IMG/VR virus record: IMGVR_UViG_3300006329_000010 | Location: 1-32,255 of that record | Reading direction: 5' to 3' (one strand) | DNA: 32,255 nt | From: a virus | Part shown: positions 1 to 7,000 of the stretch, one piece after another | How the letters are laid out: the number at the start of each line of letters is the position of its first letter | Numbering within the stretch: the stretch's first letter is position 1 | Notes under the pieces: model-generated | Told to the model about the DNA's origin: nothing | The model's input: only the letters and a program-made list of their open reading frames with translations | Database searches by the model: none | Translations under genes and position numbers: made by a program

Positions 1-54
1 CCTTGGATAGCAGTTTCTGCTACAGCAGGTTCGTTTATTGGTATAATTACCTAG
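1..54 (+). CDS. 3' end of an unidentified small (membrane?) protein
   Basis: Frame 1 is open from the window edge to a TAG at 52-54 and encodes 17 hydrophobic residues ending TAGSFIGIIT. Only the tail is visible, so the family cannot be named. The ending resembles that of the 33-residue micro-ORF at 396-497 (TAGSMGLI), which suggests two related small membrane proteins; this is an inference from very few residues. Confidence 0.5.
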   Translation, partial: PWIAVSATAGSFIGIIT

Positions 55-70
55 TCCAAAACTTAACATA

Positions 71-78
71 ACTAAATA
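71..78 (+). promoter_or_regulatory. possible T4-type late promoter element (ACTAAATA)
   Basis: ACTAAATA lies 31 bases upstream of the start at 110 and differs at one position from the NATAAATA form of the T4-like late promoter. Weak on its own. It is listed because the same motif recurs before other genes in the window. Confidence 0.25.
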
Positions 79-109
79 ATTACTCGTAACTATCAGCATA
101 TCCAAATAA

Positions 110-295
110 ATGAGCGAATTTCAGGTAGCAGCAGATACATTCCCAATATGGAAAGCAGTCCTATGGATCTTTTATCCTATGGCAGCACTTGTAATGGTGG
201 AACTACTGCTACGTGGATTTGATGACGATGATGATGACGATGGTGGTAAGGGTATTAGAGTATCCAATTTACAAGCCGTCCCATCAGGTGCTTGA
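110..295 (+). CDS. small single-pass membrane protein with poly-Asp run
   Basis: A 61-residue protein of unknown function. Residues about 14-35 form one hydrophobic, probably membrane-spanning segment (WKAVLWIFYPMAALVMVELLL). It is followed directly by seven consecutive aspartates (residues 38-44) and a short polar tail ending VPSGA. The Asp run comes from alternating GAT and GAC codons, so it is a protein-level feature rather than a simple DNA slippage tract. The stop TGA is embedded in the -35 box of the next promoter (292-297). A role in the host thylakoid or cytoplasmic membrane fits the neighbourhood of psbA, but nothing in the sequence proves it. Confidence 0.75.
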   Translation: MSEFQVAADTFPIWKAVLWIFYPMAALVMVELLLRGFDDDDDDDGGKGIRVSNLQAVPSGA

Positions 296-320
296 CTAAG
301 AGTAGAAATACCTATATAAT
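292..320 (+). promoter_or_regulatory. sigma70-type promoter TTGACT-N17-TATAAT
   Basis: TTGACT at 292-297 and a perfect TATAAT at 315-320 are separated by an ideal 17-base spacer. The expected start near 327 gives a leader of about 17 bases before the ATG at 344. The -35 box contains the TGA stop of the preceding gene. The -10 box sits in the loop of the inverted repeat at 300-339, which suggests repressor binding or supercoil-sensitive control. Use by host RNA polymerase is inferred from the consensus match. Confidence 0.7.
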
Positions 321-339
321 ACTGTAAGTATTTCTACTC
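300..339. repeat. 12-bp perfect inverted repeat around a -10 box
   Basis: The left arm at 300-311 (GAGTAGAAATAC) is perfectly complementary to the right arm at 328-339 (GTATTTCTACTC), with a 16-base spacer that holds the TATAAT box. No T-run follows the right arm, so it is not a typical intrinsic terminator. An operator for a dimeric regulator is the most natural reading. Confidence 0.7.
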
Positions 340-343
340 AGTC

Positions 344-421
344 ATGACCCAAGTAATTCTATTCGTTTCAATTGTAGCAGTATACTTTTATAGCAATGTC
401 TCTCAATTCATTTTTGCATAG
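344..421 (+). CDS. 25-residue hydrophobic micro-ORF
   Basis: The ATG at 344 opens a 25-codon frame encoding MTQVILFVSIVAVYFYSN and a short tail, ending TAG at 419-421. Residues 3-16 are hydrophobic enough for one membrane helix. It is the first start codon after the promoter at 292-320, with a leader of about 17 bases and no clear Shine-Dalgarno sequence. It overlaps the next micro-ORF by 26 bases in another frame. Its size and shape resemble low-molecular-weight photosystem subunits, but it does not match one I recognise. Coding status is uncertain. Confidence 0.4.
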   Translation: MTQVILFVSIVAVYFYSNVSQFIFA

Positions 422-497
422 TCCATACAGAGAACTCTATGAGTTTGGTTTTTTTGTCTGTATTGGTATTACAGCAGGTTCAATGGGTTTAATATGA
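396..497 (+). CDS. 33-residue micro-ORF with hydrophobic C-terminus
   Basis: The ATG at 396 encodes 33 residues beginning MSLNSFLHSPYRELYEF, followed by a hydrophobic stretch FFVCIGITAGSMGLI. The stop TGA overlaps the next start as ATGA at 494-497, a typical translational-coupling arrangement in this genome, which supports it being real. Its C-terminus resembles that of the truncated protein at the window edge. Function unknown; probably a small membrane protein. Confidence 0.55.
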   Translation: MSLNSFLHSPYRELYEFGFFVCIGITAGSMGLI

Positions 498-634
498 AAC
501 AAGAATGTATAACAATTTTAGAAAGGTTTGGTTACTCTGGTAAGAGTGCAGAAGAATGTGCTGAAGAGTGGTCAAGCAAATTCAATGTAACATTTGGTCT
601 GGTAAAATACTACGAGACTTATTTTAATAAATAA
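494..634 (+). CDS. 46-residue unknown protein
   Basis: This ORF begins in an ATGA overlap with the preceding micro-ORF and encodes 46 soluble, mixed-charge residues (starting MKQECITILERFGYSGKSAE) with two cysteines at positions 5 and 22. It ends TAA at 632-634. The sequence reads as a compact helical domain, but I recognise no family. The coupling to the upstream ORF and the lack of any other frame here support it being a gene. Confidence 0.6.
   Translation: MKQECITILERFGYSGKSAEECAEEWSSKFNVTFGLVKYYETYFNK
626..633 (+). promoter_or_regulatory. possible late promoter AATAAATA
   Basis: AATAAATA matches the relaxed T4-type late motif NATAAATA. It overlaps the stop codon of the 46-residue ORF and lies 21 bases before the ATG at 655, a suitable distance for a late transcript with a short leader. 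Confidence 0.35.
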
Positions 635-654
635 CTGAAGATTGAGTTAAGATT

Positions 655-846
655 ATGAGTGCAGACACAGAACACGCTATCAACTGGGTAGCAACTCGCA
701 AGGTAGATGGCGAGCTTGAATATTTAATTTCTAATGCTCCAACATGGGGACCAGATAAAAGATTTGCAAAGATATTTGATACCAAATCAGAAGCAAGGAA
801 ATACGTTAAAGGTTGTGGAGAGAAAGGAACCATAAGAAAGTATTGA
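655..846 (+). CDS. 63-residue hypothetical protein
   Basis: A small soluble protein with the sense of a compact alpha/beta domain. An N-terminal segment (INWVATRKVDGELEYLIS) looks like a beta-hairpin, followed by a helix rich in Lys and Arg (SEARKYVKG). No family recognised. It ends one base before the next ATG at 848, so the two are likely co-transcribed. A possible late-promoter motif lies at 626-633. Confidence 0.6.
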   Translation: MSADTEHAINWVATRKVDGELEYLISNAPTWGPDKRFAKIFDTKSEARKYVKGCGEKGTIRKY

Positions 847-847
847 T

Positions 848-1531
848 ATGTCTTGGTGCTCTCCTATTATGTGGCATGACAATGTAAGTCTGCCAAGGGA
901 TTTGTATGACAAAATTTGTTCTATTGTTTCGGATAAACTGGTAGGTACTAGAACTGTACACGTTAGTAATAATGATACAGGTAAATTATATTACACAACT
1001 TATGGTGAGGATGGTAGTGACTGGCCAGAAGATGTCATAGAACAGATATCAGAATTCTATGAACAACTTTTTGTATCTAAAATGATGTTCCAATTAGGAT
1101 TGTTGGAGAGATCTGAATGGAAGTTTAACTATTGGATACAAGGTAGTAACTGTGATACTATAGGGCATAAACCTCATACTCATTTCTCTGGTAATGAGAT
1201 TATATCTTGGTGTCATATAATTAAAGCACCAATACCAGATGAACCATGCTTTCATTTCTTTAGGAACACACCTGAAGGAACAATAGATGGTGAAGGTTAT
1301 AGGACTGTCTTCGGGTCTGTGTATGAGAAATTATATCCAGAACAAAAGACTGGTGATATAAATGCTTGGCCTGCTTGGTCAATGCATGCGGTAGATGCAA
1401 CAAGCAGTAAAGAAACTAGAATAGTTATCGCAGGTAATATTTCTTTAGAAAAAATGACCGATGGGGAATCTTTAATGCAGCACAAGCGTGATGGGATGAC
1501 AGTCACTTGGAATATAAAAGAACTCTCTTGA
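848..1531 (+). CDS. 2OG-Fe(II) oxygenase-like protein
   Basis: A 227-residue protein with the layout of the double-stranded beta-helix 2-oxoglutarate/Fe(II) oxygenases common in cyanophages. The likely metal site is the HxH at residues 110-112 (HTHFSGNEIISW) with a distal His at 180 (WSMHAV). Arg191 (ETRIVIAGNI) is placed to bind 2-oxoglutarate. It is more divergent than the other three oxygenases here, with Cys- and Trp-rich surroundings. The substrate (protein, nucleic acid or small molecule) cannot be read from sequence. The stop TGA is part of the psbA -35 box. Confidence 0.65.
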   Translation: MSWCSPIMWHDNVSLPRDLYDKICSIVSDKLVGTRTVHVSNNDTGKLYYTTYGEDGSDWPEDVIEQISEFYEQLFVSKMMFQLGLLERSEWKFNYWIQGSNCDTIGHKPHTHFSGNEIISWCHIIKAPIPDEPCFHFFRNTPEGTIDGEGYRTVFGSVYEKLYPEQKTGDINAWPAWSMHAVDATSSKETRIVIAGNISLEKMTDGESLMQHKRDGMTVTWNIKELS

Positions 1532-1557
1532 CAAAACTTCATACTTGCATATATAAT
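1528..1557 (+). promoter_or_regulatory. psbA promoter TTGACA-N18-TATAAT
   Basis: Perfect TTGACA (1528-1533) and perfect TATAAT (1552-1557) hexamers with an 18-base spacer. The -35 box overlaps the stop codon of the preceding gene. This near-ideal sigma70 promoter would let host RNA polymerase transcribe psbA early in infection. Confidence 0.8.
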
Positions 1558-1560
1558 GTT

Positions 1561-1576
1561 AGTGTCTTCGGACATT
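1561..1576 (+). other. cUUCGg-capped hairpin at the psbA mRNA 5' end
   Basis: AGTGTC and GACATT flank TTCG, giving a 6-bp stem (one G-U pair) closed by the exceptionally stable C(UUCG)G tetraloop. It lies at or just after the predicted transcription start (about 1564), where it could protect the 5' end of the psbA transcript. The rest of the roughly 90-base leader up to 1653 shows no other feature I can support. Confidence 0.45.
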
Positions 1577-1653
1577 CATCTTACTGCCGTTACCAAGACT
1601 AGGCAGATCAATCCGTCTTTATTTTACCGTTCACATAACGTTCTATTAATTCA

Positions 1654-2736
1654 ATGACAACCTTACAAAAGAGAGACCAAGGTCTCCTTTCTGGATGGAG
1701 TGAGTTTTGTGAGTGGGTAACAAGTACGAACAACCGCATCTATGTTGGTTGGTTCGGAGTCTTAATGATTCCTTGTTTGCTTGCCGCAACAACTTGCTTC
1801 ATTATAGCATTCATCGCTGCTCCTCCTGTGGACATCGATGGAATCAGAGAACCTGTTGCAGGTTCATTCTTATATGGTAACAACATCATCTCTGGTGCTG
1901 TCGTTCCATCTTCCAACGCTATTGGATTACATTTCTACCCTATATGGGAAGCTGCCACACTAGATGAGTGGTTGTATAATGGTGGTCCTTATCAGTTGGT
2001 TATCTTCCACTTCCTTATTGGAATCTCTGCCTACATGGGTAGACAGTGGGAGTTATCATATCGTTTAGGTATGAGACCTTGGATCTGTGTTGCATATTCT
2101 GCACCAGTTTCTGCTGCTTTCGCAGTCTTCCTAGTGTATCCTTTCGGACAGGGATCTTTCTCTGACGGAATGCCTCTAGGTATATCAGGTACGTTCAACT
2201 TTATGTTCGTGTTCCAAGCAGAACACAACATACTAATGCACCCCTTCCACATGGCAGGTGTTGCAGGTATGTTCGGTGGTAGTCTCTTCAGTGCAATGCA
2301 CGGTTCTCTAGTTACATCTTCTCTAATCAGAGAGACAACAGAGAACGAGAGTCAAAACTACGGATATAAGTTCGGACAAGAAGAAGAGACATATAATATT
2401 GTTGCTGCTCATGGATACTTCGGTAGATTAATCTTCCAGTATGCATCATTCAACAACAGTAGAAGTCTTCACTTCTTCCTTGCTGTATTCCCTGTAGTCT
2501 GTGTATGGTTAACCTCTATGGGTATCTGTACAATGGCATTCAACCTTAACGGTTTCAACTTCAACCAAAGTGTCGTAGATGCTAACGGTAAAGTTGTTCC
2601 TACATGGGGTGACGTGCTTAACAGAGCAAACTTAGGTATGGAAGTAATGCACGAGCGTAATGCTCATAACTTCCCACTTGATTTAGCATCTGCTGAGTCA
2701 ACTGAAGTTGCATTAACCGCACCTAGTGTTGGCTAA
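1654..2736 (+). CDS. psbA: photosystem II reaction-centre protein D1
   Basis: Encodes a full-length, intron-free D1 protein of 360 residues. Electron-transfer and Mn-cluster ligands are present, shifted by one from usual numbering: Tyr162 (TyrZ), Asp171, Glu190, His191, His199 (P680), His216 and His273 (non-haem iron/QB). The C-terminal extension after DLA (residue 345) is kept, so host CtpA should process it. It would replace photodamaged host D1 in the thylakoid and keep photosynthesis supplying energy for phage replication, a well-established role of cyanophage psbA. It has its own promoter (1528-1557) and terminator (2760-2784). No sign of a homing endonuclease insertion. Confidence 0.99.
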   Translation: MTTLQKRDQGLLSGWSEFCEWVTSTNNRIYVGWFGVLMIPCLLAATTCFIIAFIAAPPVDIDGIREPVAGSFLYGNNIISGAVVPSSNAIGLHFYPIWEAATLDEWLYNGGPYQLVIFHFLIGISAYMGRQWELSYRLGMRPWICVAYSAPVSAAFAVFLVYPFGQGSFSDGMPLGISGTFNFMFVFQAEHNILMHPFHMAGVAGMFGGSLFSAMHGSLVTSSLIRETTENESQNYGYKFGQEEETYNIVAAHGYFGRLIFQYASFNNSRSLHFFLAVFPVVCVWLTSMGICTMAFNLNGFNFNQSVVDANGKVVPTWGDVLNRANLGMEVMHERNAHNFPLDLASAESTEVALTAPSVG

Positions 2737-2759
2737 TTCCTATACATATGTTATAGTTG

Positions 2760-2784
2760 GAGGGTCTAACGACCCTCTTTTTTT
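2760..2784 (+). terminator. intrinsic terminator of psbA
   Basis: GAGGGTC (2760-2766), loop TAAC, GACCCTC (2771-2777), then seven T residues (2778-2784). A perfect 7-bp GC-rich stem with a U-run. The T-run ends two bases before the next start codon at 2787. Confidence 0.9.
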
Positions 2785-2786
2785 AT

Positions 2787-3959
2787 ATGAAAGTAGCAAT
2801 CATCGGAAAAGGATTAGCAGGTATACTAACTGCAATGGCATGGAAAGCACACGTCCCTTCCTCCGAGATAGAAATTTATTACGACCCCGATGCACCTATT
2901 GAACCTGTAGGGTCGGGGTCATGGCCTAATCTGTTAGATCTTATCACACAGTTTGAAGAGAGATCACCAGAGTCTTGGTCATCTATTGGTCCTATGTTGT
3001 ATAATAATTGGCGAGATGCCAAGTGGGATCAAACAGTTAAGACAGGTATAAGTTACAGTGGATGGGGTGGTAAGGATTGGTTCCATGACTTTGGTATTAA
3101 CAGAGTGGCAATGCACTTTGATCCTCAGATGTTTTGTGAGGACATGTCACAATACTTTAAGTGCATCCCTAAGAAGGTAGGATATAATATTGATGCTGAT
3201 TACATCTATGATTGTGGAGGGTCACCCTTCAGTGGAAGAGAGTGCTCAAGTGAGTCATGGGATCGCTATACACTGCTGCAAAATCCCCTCAACAGAGTAC
3301 TACTGGCCGAAACTGACCCATATACTAGAGTCTATTGCACCACTGATAATGTTGCCACTAAAGATGGTTGGTGTTTTGTTATCCCACTACAGAGTAGGAC
3401 ATCAATGGGATATCTTTTCAACAGTGACATCACAACTGATGAAGAGGCACTAGAGAATTTTCATGAGCAGTTTGGTGAAGCAAAGGTAACTGGTTGGAGA
3501 TCATTCCATAACTATTGTGCAAAGAATCCTGTCATGGATGGTAGGATCTTTATGAATGGAAACAAATACTTCTTTATTGAACCACTAGAAGCAACAAGTA
3601 TTACAGGATATATGGTGTGGATTGAGAGAACCTTGCGTTATATTATGCAAGGTGCTAGTATACAAGAGATGGTTGCAGATAATCAGCGAGACATCTGTGA
3701 GAATGCTAACTTCCTTCTCTATCATTATGCACATGGATCTAAGTATGACACACCTTTCTGGGACTATGCTAAGAGTCTTTGGAAACCTACTGATACTTGG
3801 AATAATATATTAAAGGATGCAAAGCAAGGTAACTGGAAGCATAGGGTGCAAGGCACAGCATATAATTACAGTTACTTTAGTTTCTTATCAGTGATTGCTA
3901 CCTACTGCAACATGGAAACACAACAAGACTTCAAGTCTTTATTAAGGAATAATTGGTAA
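2787..3959 (+). CDS. flavin-dependent tryptophan-halogenase-like protein
   Basis: A 390-residue protein of the flavin-dependent halogenase family. It has an N-terminal FAD-binding GxGxxG (GKGLAG, residues 7-12) and a WxFxIP at 195-200, a variant of the family WxWxIP. Lys85 (TVKTGISYSGW) aligns with the catalytic lysine region, and Glu268 (IEPLEATSI) with the catalytic glutamate of PrnA-type enzymes. The Ser that follows that Glu in PrnA is Ala here. The start at 2787 is chosen because it begins the Rossmann strand MKVAIIGKG; the upstream in-frame ATG at 2757 would translate through the psbA terminator. Known family members use FADH2, chloride or bromide and O2. The substrate here is unknown and need not be free tryptophan. 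Confidence 0.8.
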   Translation: MKVAIIGKGLAGILTAMAWKAHVPSSEIEIYYDPDAPIEPVGSGSWPNLLDLITQFEERSPESWSSIGPMLYNNWRDAKWDQTVKTGISYSGWGGKDWFHDFGINRVAMHFDPQMFCEDMSQYFKCIPKKVGYNIDADYIYDCGGSPFSGRECSSESWDRYTLLQNPLNRVLLAETDPYTRVYCTTDNVATKDGWCFVIPLQSRTSMGYLFNSDITTDEEALENFHEQFGEAKVTGWRSFHNYCAKNPVMDGRIFMNGNKYFFIEPLEATSITGYMVWIERTLRYIMQGASIQEMVADNQRDICENANFLLYHYAHGSKYDTPFWDYAKSLWKPTDTWNNILKDAKQGNWKHRVQGTAYNYSYFSFLSVIATYCNMETQQDFKSLLRNNW

Positions 3960-4039
3960 TGATTCATTCAATAGCATTAATTTTAATCATAGTTTTATCA
4001 GTAACTATAATAGTATTAAAGGTATACAACCCTCACTAA
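3959..4039 (+). CDS. 26-residue membrane micro-ORF
   Basis: The ATG at 3959 overlaps the halogenase stop (TAATG) and encodes 26 residues, of which about 20 are Ile, Leu, Val or other hydrophobics (SIALILIIVLSVTIIVLKV), then YNPH and a stop. It looks like a single transmembrane helix with a short polar end. The tight overlap supports translation by coupling. No family recognised; coding status moderately supported. Confidence 0.5.
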   Translation: MIHSIALILIIVLSVTIIVLKVYNPH

Positions 4040-4042
4040 ATA
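4035..4042 (+). promoter_or_regulatory. possible late promoter ACTAAATA
   Basis: ACTAAATA, one mismatch from NATAAATA, is fused to the stop codon of the micro-ORF and lies 21 bases before the ATG of the giant structural gene at 4064. Position and context fit late transcription of a virion protein. Confidence 0.35.
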
Positions 4043-4063
4043 AAGTGTAGGTGTATGTAATGC

Positions 4064-7000
4064 ATGGCTGGCGAAACCATAAGAGATATAGTAGAGAGGT
4101 GTTACTCAACACCGAGTGGGATACTGGCAGCGAATCCATTAGACCAGTTAAATCCTAGTGTACCTACTTCTGGATCGTCAGGTAATGTTGTACCTCCTGT
4201 CAATCCTGGTGATGCAATAAGAAATATAGTTGGGAGATGTTACAGTGTCCCAGTTTATAACCTACCTAACGTATTGGATGAACAGAATCCAATACCAGTA
4301 CAGATCCCTCCTACGGTACCACCCGACCCTAAACCTGGTGATGTCATAAGAAGGATAGTTGAGAGATGTTACTCTACTCCACCAGAATTACCACAAATAA
4401 TAGATCCACCAACACCCCCTGATATTGGATGGGGTTGGGAGTTACCTCCTTGGGGACCGTGGATGCACAGAGAGTTTGGATGGCTCCCTCCAATAAAAAT
4501 AACACTTCATCCACCATACAAAGGTGGGTCAGCAATCATAGTCAAGACTGGACCTGAAGACCAGTGTGATAAGGTTAGGAAGTTATTAGAATTAAATTTA
4601 CTCAGAGCATTAAAAGATTACAGTGAACCTGGATTCCCTTCACCTGGATGGTGGGAGCACATAGAAACTGGTGAGAAATATTATTGTGATTTAGATCAGG
4701 GATTACCTGGTGACCCATTCAAAACTTGTGTTAGGAATGCATTAGACTGTCTCTTTAGACCTTACCTTGGTGGTCAATGGGAACCACCCAAGGCAAACTG
4801 TGATGCTTACTGGCCTAATGGATGGAGTGGTAACCAGACTGAGGTATGTGTAGAGAATTGTTATCCAGATAGGATACCAATCTATGAATCAACCATGTCC
4901 ACAGGGACATTAGCATTCTCATTTGATGGGTCGGGTAATCTAGTTGCTACTGGTAGTGGTACTGCTGTTGCGGTACTAAAACTACAGTGGAATGATAACC
5001 CCAACACATATAATGTTGCCATCAATAACATTCAGATGGGAGGACAGCAGTGGACAAGGACAGGTAGATCTGGTGAAGAGATTCATACACTTAACATCAG
5101 TGGTCCTGGTACCACATCTATCACTATGAATGGTAACTCTGGTGGGTTTACTATCGTTGATAACAACACCAGAATATGCATGAAGGATCTGGATGGTAAT
5201 GATTGTAATGCTAACTTCAGTATCGTATCTATTAACACTGGTTCTGACCATGCATACGATCCTAATGGTGCCAAGTCAGGTTACACTTTAACTAATTCTA
5301 AACCAGCATTCTATATCCTTGCACAACCTATAGAAAATGTAACTGTCCCACTGTTTAGATTCTACTCAACAACACAGCAAGATACATTCTTAACTACTAA
5401 CCCAGGTCAACCTGATACTGCTGGTGCAGGTGAGAGAGCAACCATGAATGCTTCAGGTATGGCAGGTGGTGAAGTCTTAGGACATGTATTCCCAACTGCT
5501 AGTGCAATGAGAAGTTATCTACATGATGATGAGCAAGCAGAGGCACTCCATAGATTCTGGAGTACTAGTCCTTTCGATCACAAGTATACTATTGATGGTG
5601 AGATAGTAGGTGGTAACCCTCAGAAGATACCTAAGAGGTGGTGCTATCGTATACCTATAGAATCTAAGGCAGACCTTAACATCTCTATGGATGTTGAGAA
5701 AGGAGGAGCAGGATATGATAATGCACTTGGATTCTACCTAGCAGATGCTACTGGTCCTAAGTATGGACGCATCGTTGTAACTAGTGCTAGGAATGGTACC
5801 AATCTATACAACGCATGGATGACCAGTCTAAAACTCAACGAGTATGCTGGAGGGACGATGGGATTTTTCCTCATCCCTAATGGTGGTGGCCAGAATTCAC
5901 TCAGCATCATGCAAGAGGTAACATTCAGTCCACTTAACTCTCCTTACTCAGGTGGTTTCAGTGCAGTAGGTATCAATACAGCACAGAATAACTACTGTCT
6001 CTTCAGTGATAAGACATGGAATCCTATGCAGAAGGATCAAACTAAGTGGCAAGGAAAGAACAATCAATTCTGGGAAGACCTTATCGCTGGTGACGATGAC
6101 TATGATGATCTAAGACTATGGCACAGGTTAGGGTGGACGTATGGTGGTTACACCTACGAGGGTATCCAATGCTATTTGTATGAGGGTGCTGCACCAGAGA
6201 AGGTGATGAGAAAGATAGACCCTACTACAAAATGCGATGCTAGAATATTAAAGGCCAGCTTTAAGGATGTAATTATGAGACGCATGGACTGTGGTAACAA
6301 AGTCCCTGCTGTCTTTGGTAACGATGTGGAATGGGAGTGTGGCACATGTAATGGTGAATACTCAGTCAAATTAAATACCAACCAGAGTATTAAAGCAGCA
6401 GTCGGTGGTACCTTTAGGTTTGTATCTATGGGTGGTATTAATGGTGGTCTCTTCGGAGCATGTATGAAATTTACTGTGGAGATGAGGAAGAAGGACAAGG
6501 ATGATGTTGTTACAACTCTATTCAATAAACAGTTTGAAGCACAGTATTGGCCTGCAATAGGTAGAGACTTATACGATCAGGATATTATTTTAGAACCAAC
6601 TGATGAGTTAACCTTTGAGGTAGTAAGTATTGATACAGGTGCAGTTACAGGTGACATATCACTAGAGGCAGCACTCTATGCTCTTGACACTACTATGTTT
6701 GAGGGTGCATTTAAGATCATGCTTGGCACTCAGTCACATGACAGTGTGATAGCAGCTCAAACAGGTAACCCAACACTTAACCCAATTACTAAAGAGGGTG
6801 GACTGATAGAAGGATTTGCATTCTCATATAATCCTACCAACAGACTAGAGTTTGAGTGGGAAGCAGGTAGTAAACTGTCTGAGACATGGAGTGAGGACAA
6901 CGTGCCTGATCCAGGAGATCCATACACATATGTCTGGGCAAATAATATACCAGTGGCAATGCATGGATCACTCCAAGCAAACCCAGAGATACCAGGACAG

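Noticed and set aside
2757-2786. Longer start of the halogenase at 2757
   Set aside because: It would translate through the psbA terminator hairpin and T-run, and the conserved FAD strand begins at 2787.
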